From positions 1-64,000 of the forward strand of contig JBAYUQ010000015.1 of assembly GCA_041675005.1 (NCBI GenBank): DNA of 64,000 nucleotides. Direction: 5' to 3'. The position numbers and the translations under genes are program-made. Positions within the stretch are counted from its first letter, which is position 1. Each line of letters starts with the position of its first letter. Below the pieces are notes generated by a model. It had not been told where the DNA came from. It was given only the letters and a program-made list of their open reading frames with translations, and did no database searches. Source of the stretch: PGYR01 sp041675005. Lineage in GTDB: Bacteria; Bacteroidota; Ignavibacteria; Kapaibacteriales; UBA2268. Below, in pieces: positions 8,958-22,600 of the stretch.

Positions 8958-11236
8958 TATTTTATAGGGCTAATTTGGTCTCTATTATTCCAGCTCTTAT
9001 TATAATCACGAGTCGTGATTATACCGTCCATATTGAAATCTTCATTCAAATATCGATTTATCAGATTGAAGGATTCCCAAGACTTATTGTAATCATCAAA
9101 GTTTATTTCATCTATTCCATTAGCACCGAGCATAAGCTCTTGTACTGTTGTAGCCGGGTTCGGATAGTTACCAGCTGTCATACCGTATTGTACACGACCT
9201 GTTTCTGTGAAACCGACTGGTCTAGCAGACCCACCCATTAGTAATATAGGGTTTGAAAAATCATATTCAATCGCATTATCAGCAGGGCCGATATATAATG
9301 AATCTTTAGACATAATAGTCAAGTGACTACGGTGTCGGATTGCTATCCAATAGTAACCGCCTGTTGTATCCAAATTATTAGTTGAAAGTCTAGATAAACG
9401 TACAGGAGAACTCCCGTCTTTATCTACTATCTTACCATCTTTTCTAAGGAAACAAGTTCTAAAGTGTCTATTATTTGGTTCGAACGCTTTATCTCGGAAT
9501 TCAAGCACTATCCAATCTACCACATCTGGTGGCAATTGATCTACTACGTGCAAGTCCTTGTTCGGGTCTAGATTATAAGGGTACATATCTGGTGGAGATT
9601 TAGGTACTAGACCTTTTTCTACCAACTCTGTTCCCATTTCAGTTCCTCTGTATGGACCTTCCATTAAAACTTTAGCAAGTAAGTATAAATAATCTTCTGC
9701 AGATAGTCCAACAGCGTGGTCGCCAAAGCTATTAAGTACAGCTTGTGCTGTTAACCAAGCACCGTCTTGATTTGGAATAGTAGATGTTTGGTTATTTTCC
9801 CAAACATTTGCTGTAGAGTTCCATTTTTGAAGAACTAATTGTTCTATTTGCACCATCAATTCAGCTGGTGTTTCGTGATTTTTTATATTGCCTTGATCTG
9901 CTGCGTCATGTTTCCATGAGTAACCTACATTCAACGCTTGAGCTGATGCTAAATCATCACCTTGATCGTTTTGAGCGAAAAATGCGTAAGTACGTTGTAC
10001 TTTCTTATCACCCAAACGAGGATTGATAGACCAACGACGTCCGGGCTTAACATCGAATGTCAACGTAGAGATACCATCTGGATTAGATGGGTCACTGAAT
10101 GATGCGAATGTTGTTCTATTATTAAACAGGTTGTTTGTACCATCATAAGATAGGTTAGTTCTTTTGAATTTACCTTCTATTTCAGTATCGCCATTGAATT
10201 CTGGGTCATTATTTGCAGTGTAAGTTAGTGTATGCTCCGAAGTGATTTGGTCTGCACCGTCAACTTCATAAGCTTTTATATTATCACCAACTAGTATTCT
10301 CTTATTTGCAGTTGCATCTTTACTCAGGATTATACCACCACCATTCTCTACTAATAGTTCTTGAAGTGGGTCAACCGAAGTAGGAATCTCACCCCCAGTC
10401 AACATTTGACCACTACCTATATAGTTCACATCTAATCTACCCTCGAGTATTGGCTCATTAGAAAGTGAGCCTCCGAAGTTACGAACGATTGTAGAAGAAT
10501 CTGCCATTTTAAAATTAGCGTCAATTGAGTTACGTAACTCACCTGATGTCAATCTTAATTCGCGAGCAACAGTGAATCCGTTTGGAGTGTTGCCTGTTTT
10601 GTTTACTACGTCTGCACCAGTCGAATTGTCTAACTCTAGGTTAGCAAATCTACCATTTCCAGATATATTCTGTGCTGCAGTTCCGATTAATATATATTTA
10701 CCATAAGTAAACGCAGGGTTTATATTACCGTTGTGTTCTGTTTCATTCAACGAATGTATTTCTATTCCCGTAGAGTTTTTATTCCATATTATTGAGGCAC
10801 TGTCACCAGAGAAGAAATAATTTCTTGACTCTAGGATTGCTCCGTTAGTTCTAAGTTCTTTAGTACCTTTTCCTTTTAGCAATATATTATTATAACTAAT
10901 TTGTGGTACGTTTCTTACTTCCTTGTTATTATCAATAATAACTGTACCGTCTATAGAAAGCTGAGATATTCTAGCTATATGACCAAAAGATTCAATAGTT
11001 CCTTGGTTATTGATAAAACCATCGGAAGTCATACCCGCTTGTTCTTCAATTTCAATTCTTGCATTCACACTATTCTCTATTTTACCACCAACATCATTAG
11101 ACAATGAGTTTTTCTTGATGATAATTTTCCCTTGATTATTGATAGTTCCAGTAGAACTATTAACTAATCCTTGTTGGGATATTAGAATAGTTGACGGTAA
11201 AATCAAAGTTAGGAATATGTATAGAGTTTTTTTCAT
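8957..11236 (-). CDS. Secreted repeat protein ending in a dockerin-like EF-hand pair
   Basis: 759 aa. Signal peptide MKKTLYIFLTLILPSTILISQ, then beta-helical segments with the pattern GTINNQGKIIIK / GFINNQGTIESFG (residues 30-90), also present at the start of the 742-aa neighbour. The C-terminal 55 residues contain two related segments, INFDDYNKSWESFN and FNMDGIITTRDYNKSWNNR. The second has the D-x-N-x-D-G-x-I calcium-loop spacing of dockerins. No T9SS type A domain is visible, although the next gene in the operon has one. Likely a surface or matrix component held through its EF-hand end. Product is not otherwise recognised. Confidence 0.75.
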   Translation of the reverse strand: MKKTLYIFLTLILPSTILISQQGLVNSSTGTINNQGKIIIKKNSLSNDVGGKIENSVNARIEIEEQAGMTSDGFINNQGTIESFGHIARISQLSIDGTVIIDNNKEVRNVPQISYNNILLKGKGTKELRTNGAILESRNYFFSGDSASIIWNKNSTGIEIHSLNETEHNGNINPAFTYGKYILIGTAAQNISGNGRFANLELDNSTGADVVNKTGNTPNGFTVARELRLTSGELRNSIDANFKMADSSTIVRNFGGSLSNEPILEGRLDVNYIGSGQMLTGGEIPTSVDPLQELLVENGGGIILSKDATANKRILVGDNIKAYEVDGADQITSEHTLTYTANNDPEFNGDTEIEGKFKRTNLSYDGTNNLFNNRTTFASFSDPSNPDGISTLTFDVKPGRRWSINPRLGDKKVQRTYAFFAQNDQGDDLASAQALNVGYSWKHDAADQGNIKNHETPAELMVQIEQLVLQKWNSTANVWENNQTSTIPNQDGAWLTAQAVLNSFGDHAVGLSAEDYLYLLAKVLMEGPYRGTEMGTELVEKGLVPKSPPDMYPYNLDPNKDLHVVDQLPPDVVDWIVLEFRDKAFEPNNRHFRTCFLRKDGKIVDKDGSSPVRLSRLSTNNLDTTGGYYWIAIRHRSHLTIMSKDSLYIGPADNAIEYDFSNPILLMGGSARPVGFTETGRVQYGMTAGNYPNPATTVQELMLGANGIDEINFDDYNKSWESFNLINRYLNEDFNMDGIITTRDYNKSWNNRDQISPIK

Positions 11237-11307
11237 TTATTTTTATTTTTTTTAATAATTAATCGGAAGGCCATTTTGACCTTCCGATAATTAAATATCA
11301 AATCAGA

Positions 11308-13536
11308 TTATTGACCGATAGATAGAATACCACCAACGTTCATAGGACCGTTGTTTATTACACTACCTTTTACAAATAATTCAGGTACGAAAGCATTACT
11401 ACTATTCGCATCACCAAATACTAATAGACCACCGATATAATTTGTCGCAACATCAGCTAAACCAATTTCATCAGCAAGTGCTGGTATATTTGGAGTAGCA
11501 GCGCCTAAAGCACCAATCAATACACTACCAGTACCATTAGGACCAGGAGTACTTGTTTCGAAAGGAACAGTTATATCAGATGAACCAACTAATAATGTTG
11601 GAGTTGGATAAGTACCATCTGGAGAGATGATATTAATAGCAGCCGCTAACTCAGTAGGGTGTAACTCATCGCCAGAGAAATTATCAACATTTCTTGTGAA
11701 ACCAGCCCAAACGTTGTGACGTACTAAAACAGAGTCAAATGCAAGTGGTTGTTCACCAGCATCCCAAGTAGCAGGATTTGACCATCTACCAGGATTAATT
11801 GAAGCAACAATACCAGGACCAGCTCTTAGTATCAATTCGTTTGAAGCGAAGAATCCAGCATCTCCAATAGCATCTACATCAGCAGCAGTATAAGTGATAC
11901 CCGGTAGAGCAACTGAACCAAAAGTAGCACCAGATGCAACCCTTGTATAAGCTTGACCAGTACCAACTCTCTCGATGTCAGAACCATCAGCTTTACCTTC
12001 TAAGAATCGAATTTGGTCTTCAGTATAACCTGCAGTCCAAGTAGCTTCTGTTCTATCAGTCTGAGTATAACCAACTTTAACAGTAGATGTGAACCCAGTG
12101 TTATCGTAAGCTATATTAACATCTCTTTTAATGTCTCTAGTTGGGTCATATTGTTGAGTTTGACCATCTTTATCCATATTAACTTGGAAGAAAGTTCCAG
12201 TTGAAGGAGCAGTAGCAAAGTTAACAGAAGTAGCAGAGTTACCATATACATAATCAGTACCAGTTACAAATGCATGAGTTCTTCTAAATTTACCAATTAC
12301 TTCTTCAAGACCAGCATAAACAACGTCTCCTACAGAAGAATTTTGTAAGTTAACATAACCATCAGTTGTACCAATCATATCTAAGTCAAATCCACCAGCA
12401 AGTTGAATTGCAGTAGCAACGTTGATATCAGGGACACCACCAACAGCAGTACCGTTAGCTTGGATATCAGCAGCAGTTCTGTTCAATTTCAAGGTACCGT
12501 AAGGGTTTGTAGATGCAGTAGTTATAATACCAGTAGTAGCACCATCTTGATACTCTACAGTAGATGTAGCAGCAAAAGTTTGGTTAGTACGTGTAAGATC
12601 ACCGTTAGCAAATGCACCATTTACGTTTAAAATACCAGTACCATTAACAGCTAAATCGCCAGTAGCTGAAACTAAGTTCAATTGACCAGTAACAGTAGTA
12701 GTAGTAGTAGTTTCTAGAGTTAAAGTACCATTATCAACAATAGCATTAGCAGCTATAGCATTTGCAGTACCACTCAAAGTAGCTGTACCTGCATTAAGTA
12801 AAGAGAAATCACCAGCACCAGCTGCTTGAGTGAAGTTACCTTTAGCATCTAAAGCCCCAAGTAAAGTTCCATCAACAACAAATCCACCACCAACTGTAGT
12901 AGCTGCGATGTCAGTTGTTCCATTAACTAAAGCAACGCCAACAGATAAAGTTTTAAGTGCAGGGTTAGTAAAAGCAAGGTTATTGTAACCAGTACCATTA
13001 GTTAAATTTTCACCAGCAACAGATTGAGCGGCAACATAAGGAGCAACACCACCATCATAAGTTACAGTAGAACCAGTATATGTTCTATTACCACCAGCTA
13101 TATCATAATTACTTGCTATAAAGTAGCTTAGTGTATTAGGACCAGCATTGTGAGTGAATTCTTTTACTGATTGACCTTTTACATCTAAATTAGCATAGAA
13201 ACCGTTGTGAACTCTTTGAGGAGAAGCAGCAGTATCTCTAGCATAACTAACCTTACCTGGAAGACGTAAAGCGGCAGAAGAAGTAAGTGTATTAGCACCA
13301 TTGAAAGTTTGTGCATTTCCTAAGATTAGGATTTGACCATCATTGGTAATATTGCCAATAGGAGCATCATTTTGGAAATTCCCATTGTTAGATCTGAACT
13401 TCACAGTACCTTGATTGTTGAAAGTACCAGTCGGACCTACAACAAGATTTTGTGCTTCAGCAGCAGTTGAAAATAGTACAAGTCCAACTGCGAAAGCAGC
13501 TATTCTTGAACCTTGTTTTGTAATGAATTTATTCAT
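11308..13536 (-). CDS. Secreted beta-repeat protein, shorter relative of the 4076-aa protein
   Basis: 742 aa from the ATG at 13536. A TTG twelve bases further upstream is in frame, but the ATG is preceded by a strong GGAGGG at 13548-13541 and opens directly into the signal peptide (MNKFITKQGSRIAAFAVGLVLF...AEAQ). The mature part is low in Cys, rich in Gly, Thr, Ala and Val, and consists of short beta repeats. Near residue 585 it has a single NPGRWSNPATWD module, related to the seven GNW...W modules of the giant neighbour. It ends in GSVINNGPMNVGGILSIGQ, almost the same tail as the giant protein. No enzyme motif. Probably a surface or matrix protein. A 102-nt gap upstream may hold its own promoter; I see no convincing -33/-7 pair there. 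Confidence 0.8.
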   Translation of the reverse strand: MNKFITKQGSRIAAFAVGLVLFSTAAEAQNLVVGPTGTFNNQGTVKFRSNNGNFQNDAPIGNITNDGQILILGNAQTFNGANTLTSSAALRLPGKVSYARDTAASPQRVHNGFYANLDVKGQSVKEFTHNAGPNTLSYFIASNYDIAGGNRTYTGSTVTYDGGVAPYVAAQSVAGENLTNGTGYNNLAFTNPALKTLSVGVALVNGTTDIAATTVGGGFVVDGTLLGALDAKGNFTQAAGAGDFSLLNAGTATLSGTANAIAANAIVDNGTLTLETTTTTTVTGQLNLVSATGDLAVNGTGILNVNGAFANGDLTRTNQTFAATSTVEYQDGATTGIITTASTNPYGTLKLNRTAADIQANGTAVGGVPDINVATAIQLAGGFDLDMIGTTDGYVNLQNSSVGDVVYAGLEEVIGKFRRTHAFVTGTDYVYGNSATSVNFATAPSTGTFFQVNMDKDGQTQQYDPTRDIKRDVNIAYDNTGFTSTVKVGYTQTDRTEATWTAGYTEDQIRFLEGKADGSDIERVGTGQAYTRVASGATFGSVALPGITYTAADVDAIGDAGFFASNELILRAGPGIVASINPGRWSNPATWDAGEQPLAFDSVLVRHNVWAGFTRNVDNFSGDELHPTELAAAINIISPDGTYPTPTLLVGSSDITVPFETSTPGPNGTGSVLIGALGAATPNIPALADEIGLADVATNYIGGLLVFGDANSSNAFVPELFVKGSVINNGPMNVGGILSIGQ

Positions 13537-13638
13537 GATTCCCTCCAAAGGAATTGTTAAAAATTAAATGTAATTCTATTATTAATACTAATTTATTGTA
13601 TTTCATATTTTTTACCAATAAGTATTACTACTGAAATT

Positions 13639-16600
13639 CTATTGACCAATTTCCAGAATACCCTTGTTGTCTATATTCGCATTGTTTATCACACTTCCAT
13701 CTACTGTTAGTGCATCTACACCTACTTGGTTATCCAAAGTAGCATTATTTATTATCGTCAAATCTTTTCTTATTAGCAATGGTGCTGACACCGATTTCAA
13801 TCCAGTATTGTTCAATACGCAATATCCTAGTCCAGAAACTAAGTTAACTGGTAGATTAGATATTGTCTGAGCTGAACCGTAGAACTCCACTATACTGTTA
13901 ATGTCTAGTACGTATGTAGCATAGTTATTAACAGAAGTCAATAGATTATTAGTTCCAGATATACTCAGCTTAGCATTAGCATCGATACTCATAGTACCAG
14001 TTCCATCAGAATTAGCTGTTAGAGTATTGATATCAGCGATACCAGTTTGAACTCTCATATTTCCTTCAACTATCACATTACTTTGGAAAGTAACAGTGTT
14101 ATTGTTCACAAGACCAGTGTTATTCACAGCTATATTTTCTACATTCAACGGTAGTCCGTTACCAGTTACTTGGTTCGTAGTACCATTATACTCAAAGCTA
14201 GATCTTAGCGGAGCAGTTGCAAATGTCCTAACTACTGATGCCTGAATATTACCTGTCGCGTTTCCTAGAGCAGTAATACCATCAGCTGAGCCAACACCGA
14301 GAGTAGATAATTCACCCATAGTGAAATGATCACCAGTTATAGTATTAGTACCAGTCATCAGAGTACCAGTATTAGTAGAGCTAGTACCAAGAGCAACCCC
14401 ACCAATAGCCACAGTTCCTGCAACATCGAGAGTAATAATGTGGTCATTAACACCAGCATTACCACCACCCACGACTACTGAATCTTGAACCGCATTAGGG
14501 TAAACACCAGTTGCGAATATAGGGCCTATGTGAGTAGAGTTTGCTGTCCATGAATTTGGATTAGTCCAATTACCAGTCATACGACTATAGAATATTCTTC
14601 TGAATGCAATCAACTCTGCAAGAGTCCAATCACCAAGCATATCAGCTGGGTTAAATGAAGCAGGGGTTGAGAACGTATTATTAGCTAAGTTGATACCAGT
14701 ATTATATGTAGTCCAAGCCCCCGGAGTACCTTCACCCGGTTCAGACCATTTACCAGTTCTATCATAATCAGATTCAGTACCACGTATATCTAAGTCATTG
14801 TAATTGAATACAAATTGACCGGTAATAGTAGTAGTAGCACTATTGATTTCCCAATATCTAGCGATATAATCACTAGCATCAGAAGAGACTTCGTTATGAG
14901 CACCAAGAGGATTCGCATTAGAACCAACATTAGTTTTCAAGCAAATATCACCATCAGCACCAATAGCATCAGTAGTCATAGTAGCAGGAGCATATAAATC
15001 ATTGCCACCTTCTACTGAGCCAACTGGCCATGTGTAAGTACCGTTAGTAGTAACTGTACGGCATAGTGAGCCGCCAGTTTTTGAAGTTCTTATATATCTA
15101 AGTGGGCCATCAGAGCCACCTGTTATTGCGTTCGGATTAGGATTAGTCACACTAAGATTACCACCAGTCCCCAATTCGAAGATTTGTGGGTTCACATTAG
15201 CACCAACTAATAAATTCACAGCACCAGTTACTATTGCAGGAGTATTCAATAATCCAATACCAGCACCAGCACCTCTGTCCATATTCAAATCACAGAATGT
15301 AAGTGTACCCGGCCCGTTCAATGCTTGATTAGAAGCACCACTACCTTGTAGAGTGAAATCAGAACATATAGGATTACCGTTAATATCTTCGTTTAATACT
15401 AGAGGTTCAGTAGTAGATAAATTACCTAGTAAATTCAGGTTGTTACCATCAACGGAGTGACGCAAATCACCATCAGTTATAACCACATCGCCAGTTATAG
15501 TATAATCATTGTCGCCAATAGCAACAGTATTATCACCCGGAGGTCCTGAGTTATTAATAGTAAGTGATTGTATAGTAGTCGGGAACTCATTACCAAATAT
15601 CTGGTCAGTTGTTCCAGAGAATATAAAGTTTATATCTGTATCAATAGTCTTGTTGTCGAATCTAGTCCAACTTATATTATCGTCAGAGTCAATACCAAAT
15701 TCAGATTTATTGTCAATAGTACCACCAGTCAAATCAAAAGTACTAGTAGGATCACTACCACCAACATATTTACCCAATCCGATAACGAAAGTAGAATTAT
15801 CTTTAATTGTTAGTGCTGATACTTGAGGAATAGTATCCAAATTGATAATATCACTATCATCTATAAACACAATATCTTCCATTTCAGTAGGATCGTTATT
15901 AGGGTACGTACCTCCTGGAGGTAATATAGTGCCACCTATATCCAAAGCCCAAGAAGCATTATCAGTCCAAGGACCATTAGAATTACTATAGAATATTCTT
16001 TGAGGTTTTTCACCAATATAGAAGTTTCCGAAATCTTCCCAAAGAAGAGAAGTAGCCGAAAGCTCAACATCAGCATTACCAGTGTTCCACTGTAAATCAG
16101 TTTTTTGTCTTTGGTACCAGATAGGGAAAGTTGCAGGTTGCAAAGTTTCTCTTCTAATAACAGCTTTAGTATCATCAATAGCAGCTAGTTCAGTTGCAGG
16201 GAATTCGAATTTAGTATCGAATTTTCTAGCGCCCAAATCAACAGTAATATCGCCTTTAGATATTTTCCAGAATCTTTCTATTCTCTTAGCTGGGTCTAAT
16301 CTATTACCCCACATTGGTTCAACAGGAACTGGCTCGAGTGCAATAGCATCGAATCCACCAGCTACACCGCCAGCACCATTGTCAGTAGTAACAGTAACAG
16401 GAGTATAAATATCATTTAGACCGATAGCGAATTGTTTAGAGTCTATACCTGATGCAAAATATCTTTGCATAGTACCATCTACGTAACCAGTACCAGTTCT
16501 ACTAACAGTAGCACCATTACCAACTATTACTTTTCTATCATCAGTTCTAACTTTAATAAGAGTAGTGTCTAATAGATTCAAAGTATTATTTACATACATG

Positions 16601-19600
16601 TGTGTATTAGCACTACCAGAAGGAAGCATATTGAATGTAATGTCACCACCAGTAACATCTAGGTTATAGAATGACAAACCGTCAGAATTTCCAACTCTGA
16701 AAGTCTTAGTATTAGTACCAGCTACGAGGAAATTACCTATTAAAGGTTTCCACAGACCATTTGAGTATTGTGAGAAATTACCATATAATCTAAAATCTCT
16801 ATTACCAGATTCATATATACCATTATCAACAATTATCGAGTCTCTTACTTTAATAGCAGGATTACCGATATTATTAGTTGTGAATACAGACTCAGAAGGG
16901 TCAGTCAAATCAACTCTAACAGAAGCAAGAGTATCAGGGAATCCTTTCCCAGAAACCATACTCGCATTAATAGCTTTGAAAATAATGTTAGCTACACCAA
17001 AAGATTTAGTATTTGTTTGGATAGCCCCTTGAGTTGAATTATCAGAAATACCACCAACATTACTATATGCAAGAACACAATCATCATCAATTTGGAAAGA
17101 ACTAGCTTTCAAACTACCTGTATTACCTAATACATATAACTCACCAGGATTGCCAAGATATTTTTCAACTATTACAGCTCTTACTGGGTCATGAGCAATA
17201 CCATCAGGCATTGTTATACGTTTGTTATCACCTATTCTTACAATATCAGAAGTTAGATTAGGGAAACGAAGAGCTGCTGCACCACCATAACTATCAGTTG
17301 ACCAATTACTAGCCAATCTCCAGTTACCACTAGCAATACTATAGAAAGTAATACCAGCTGGCTCACCTACTACAACATCGCCATAGAAATTAACTTGTTT
17401 TGTTCTAATAGAAGTAGCTGTTTTATTAATTGCGTCTAGCTCAGTCCATGTACCAGTACCTGGAGGACAAGCCCCCGGAGGTGCAGGACAAGCAGGATCA
17501 TACATAAACTGCTCAAAGAAGTTAGTATTAGCACTATTTCTAATGTCAGCAGGATTTAAGAAATCTAATTTTAATTCATAAGTATTACCAGCACCTAATG
17601 CAAAACCATTAGTATTAACGTTCCAGTATTTTTGAACGTTGAGAGCAGTATTCATAACAGCTGGGTCTAAATCTGGGTGATCCTTACCGTAGTGAGCAAC
17701 ACCAATTAATCCAGCAGTATTACCATTATTCACAGTCTTGATAAGTGCAGGTCTGTAAGAATCTATTGTGTCTGAACCGACAGCATATAATCTTTCAGTT
17801 GCATTTGCTGTGAAATGTCTATAGAACCTACCATAAACGTGACCTTTACCGTTTCTAATAATAGCCGGATTAGTACCACCAAGAGGACTAAGTTCTACGA
17901 ACGAAGCGAATTGATTAGCACTTCCATCTATGAAAGCATTATTCCCAGCAGTGAATTCCAAGTTTCTATGAATTTGTAAATTCGAGTTACCAGTTCCAGA
18001 AAGTATTACTTTACCTGAGGGTTTGTCAATTGTTAAATTATGTAAGCTCATACCAGGAGCGTCATCATTCAAGATTGTTTGATTTCCTGTCCCATTAAGA
18101 GTAAGTAATCTGAAATCGGCTATATTACCATTTGAAGCATCAAATAAACCATAGTTAGTAATATCACCACTAACTGCAAGACTATTGGTTGAAACATCAT
18201 ATTCAGCATCATTATCTATTTCTAAGTTATTTTTAACCGATATTGTAGCACCAGTTTGTTTAGCTGTTATAGTACTACCTACTACATGCAAGTCATAAAT
18301 AGGGGTAGAGCCAATAATTTTGATTTCTGATCCACCTACGGATGAAGTCGAATCGCCTATTTGTACAACACCACCAGTAAATCCGGTACCTACAGTAGAA
18401 TTTATTTTATAATCTGCATTAGCACCAGGAATAGCATTTGCTACTATAATACGACCAGAAGCCATGTCTAATTGAGAGCCGGCATTAACATTAAGTCCAA
18501 TTAGTCCAATGTCAGTAGCACCTTTTTCTAATACCTTTAATTCAGAATTATTTTCTATATTAAGACGTACAGTTGCCCCTAGGAAATCACCATCGAATAC
18601 ACCAGCAACTGTCATCTTACCACCGTTTAAGTGGACTAATGTATTATCCTGGTAAATAAAGTTTTCATCAACTTGATCACCGACTACAAATTCTCCACCG
18701 AATATCTCGATTGTATTATCTACATCTGTGTTAACTGTTTCATTAGAAATTAGTCGCCCATTAGTAACGACTATACCAGTAAACTGATCCATGTTAATAC
18801 CAATACCATCATTACCAGCTACGAAATCGTAGTTATTGTAATGCTTCAGTATACCTGATTTCAGATTGAATCCATAATCTAAGAATGTAGATGAAGCTGC
18901 TCCCAAAGAAGCTGAGTTGATGAATAGAGTATCACTCAATCCACCATCTTTACTAAGGTTTACTTCAGATAACCCACTCCAATCCCCAGTTCCTTCAATA
19001 TAACTATCAGTAGAGCCATTAAAGTTTAGTACTACGAAATCATTAGAACTATTGTATAAATCTATACCTGCAGTATTTGCAGAAGTACCATTATTTATTA
19101 ATCTTTCATATATAGATAATGTATCAACTTTACCTAATTGAGTAGCAGACTGTACTCGACCATCAGTATCTAAGAAAAGAGATCTTTGGATAGTCATGTG
19201 TTTGTCTAAAGGAGCAACAGCAAAGTTTAATATACCTCTACCAGCAGTTGATACACCATTGAAAGTACCACCGATAGTGATAGTATCAACAGTAACAGTA
19301 TCAACATTAAAGGCAATAGTATGCCCATCAATAAATACCGTATCTGATTGCGAAAGCTCACCCGGTGAGTAAGATGATGGTGGACCAGCGTGACCCACAT
19401 TCGACCAATTTAATGGAACATCCCAATTACCAGTAATTCTAGAATAATAATTTCTACCTTTAAAGTAAGTACTAGATTCACCAGCAGTCCAATCACCTAA
19501 ATAATATAAAGTATTAGTTGCTTTTATAGTATCTGGATAAGCGCTAGGAGTCGCACCTAAGTTCACTTCCCATTCATTTGATGGTCTGTATAAACCTGCA

Positions 19601-22600
19601 TAATATCGTGGAGCATTTCCGTTAGTATCTTCTGGAATATTATAGAAGAACTTAAATTCAGAAGTACTCAAACTTGTTATACTATCCGAAGCTACAGTCC
19701 AGTATTTGTTAATTATTAAATCATTTCTTCTAGCTGGATGTTTTGCATTGTTAAGTTGTACTGAAATCGCAGGGATACCAGTATATGCACCATTGATAGT
19801 AATAAATCCGGGATTATAAAGAGTATCACTTCCAATAGGATAAGTAAATGATTGATTACCAGCTGCATTATTGAATTGCTTTTTAACAACTCCAGAAAGT
19901 GTAGGGGTTCCAGAAACTTTTATCATTCTGTTTAAACCAAATCCACCAGCACCAGATGTCAAAGTAGATGCATTTCCAAAAGTCAAAGTATCACTATCCA
20001 TAACATGAATAAGTGATTGTGAAGTAACAGCAGTGTTACCCGCAAATGTAGTGTTAGTATTAATAAATACATCATTCGAATCTTTATTAATAGTAACAGC
20101 ACCTAAAGTAACAGCATTATTACCACGTATTTTCTGATCTTTACCATCATAGAATGTTAAAGTAGAAGCACCTTGATTATAAGGGTTCAAAGTATCAACT
20201 ACTATATCACCTGCCAAAGTAATATTATTACCATTAGCATTTAGAACACCACTTGTAAATTTAAGTGAGTCAACTATATTTAATGTAGTAGATGCATTAA
20301 CCTGACTTGTAGGTCTAGGGCTATGGATAGTTAATGAACTAATAACACTAGGAACTAAATTACCCATATTCTGGGAAATATTTGTGATAGGGTTTCTTAC
20401 AACAATCGTATAATCTTCTGTTTCACCACTACTACTAGTACAAGGATTCGTGCTAGTACTATTAGATCTATATATAACTCTCAACTGTGTAGATCCCTCA
20501 GGAGTATTAGCCGGCACAGTAAAGTTTACATTTGTTGTTGATGAGTTATTAGGGAAATTTTGATTAGCAATTGTTTCATCCGTATCAGTCCAATCACCAT
20601 CTCTGTTCCAATCAATAAATGCTCTTAAATATCTCGTATTAGAATTATCTTCTTTTTCTACTTCTAGCGTATAAGTTTGACCAGCAGTTAATTCAGCAAC
20701 ATAATCGTGGAATGACAGAATATTGATTAAACTATCACCCGTGTTATTATTCATTATAGTAGTTGCACCTTGACTAACTGTTACTCGACGAATATATCTT
20801 GAATTGTCGCCCATATCGATTGTACAATAGTTATGATAATAAGGGAAACTTCTATTTGGATTATCTGGATTAATTCCCTCTGCTGTGTAAACTAAATTCA
20901 CACTATCTTCGATAGCTCTCGCGTATCCTTTTAGATTACCCAATCCACGAACTGCAACTGGTGAAGTCTGACTCACACCATCGGAAGATCCAATAATAAT
21001 AGTTGCTCCTTTCTCAGCTTTAAAGGAGTTTCCTCTTAAATCAAATATATCTAAATCTATAATACCATTTGGCTTTACTAATACATTTGGTCCAACTTTC
21101 GCTAAATATCTGAATGGAGTTCCAGTTTGAGTATATTCACCCATCCCAATAGAGGCATCAAGTGTAACTCTATGATTTGAGTCAATTAATACATTATCAT
21201 ATTGACGGATAGGGAATTTTCTAAAATTGATTGTAGGGGATATTGTATCAGCAACATTTATAGGGCTAAGGTGACTGACAGTTGACCATGTATTGGCATC
21301 AGTCCAGTTACCAGATTGACGAGAATAAAACGTAATAAACTGAGCTTTACCATTTTGGTTACCTAAAACAAAATCACCTAAAAGTAACGCATTATTAGGT
21401 AATGTTTTAGTAGTTCCCCATGGTTTAGTAACATTATTAACATCAGTAAAGACATTTCCAGTTGTACCATTTCCAAAAGTATTAGCAAAACTTGGAGTCC
21501 TACTCATATCTCTCGTATCGGTACAATTTCCGCCAACGGAAGGCCAAATTGACTCCCAATCAGTTGTGTCTCTGGTTGCATCATCGAAATATTTATTAAA
21601 AGCAAAATCGGCACATTCGTAACTGTCTAATGCTTCCCAATCTTCAGAATTTCTATATTCACTTCTTATATCAAAATTTCTAGTACCTCTAACAAATGAT
21701 GACCAAACTGGTTTTGACAATCTCCAATATCTGTGGACTATACGTCCAGGATAAACTGGCGGATTAGTTGTTGTTATTATCTCATCGCCCATATAAGGAT
21801 AATCACCAGTTACAGCATTCATTGCAAGAAAACCAGCCGTAGATCCTGTACCACCTCTCATATCTAAAAAGAAAGGAGAGTAATATAAAGTATCACCTAC
21901 CTCAAAAGTTACCTCTGCTGCATCACCCGAAGGTATATTCTTGATTAATTCACCATTTATATGACCTTCACCTGTTCTGTTTACTGTACCACGTACAATA
22001 ACATAATTTCCAGGTTTACGGGCATAAATTATACCTTTATTCGTACCTTGGAAATTTAATTGATCAACAATATCCAATGGAGAATTATCTTCTAATATTA
22101 AATTTCTACTGCTTTTATTAAGTCTTACACTATACATTCTAAGTGAGTCAATTGCTTCATCATTTATATATTGAGTTGAATCGCCGCTGAACTCGATAAT
22201 TGGAGCACCAGTATATGCAAATCCAACACCAGCTGCTCTTCGCAAATTACCTTGGATTGTAAATGATGTATTATAAGTGAAATCACCAGATTGCAGATAT
22301 AAAGAATCTAATATTATTTTACTAGATTGATTGAACGTAAGTGAATTAGATGGCTTATTCATAATCAATCTGAAAGTATTATCTGGTAAACCCGCACCAA
22401 TAAATTGTGCAGAAGTACCTTTATATTCGAAAATACCTTTATTATGATTGTTATAATTGTAATTCATCGTACCCATTTGCACAGCGCCACTTACACCAGT
22501 AGTAGTTATACCTTGGAAATGTTCTATTTCCATTTTACCATATTGATTTAAACGAAATTCACCCGTACCTAATAAACTATTGTTGGCTGTGAAGTTGATT

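Noticed and set aside
12400..13100. Dense short repeats in the 742-aa protein gene as a possible CRISPR or satellite array
   Set aside because: No regular repeat-spacer period; the pattern comes from Gly/Thr/Val/Ala codons in a beta-repeat protein. No CRISPR array was found anywhere in the window.
13537..13548. TTG start for the 742-aa secreted protein
   Set aside because: This stretch is the ribosome-binding site (GGAGGG) for the ATG at 13536.
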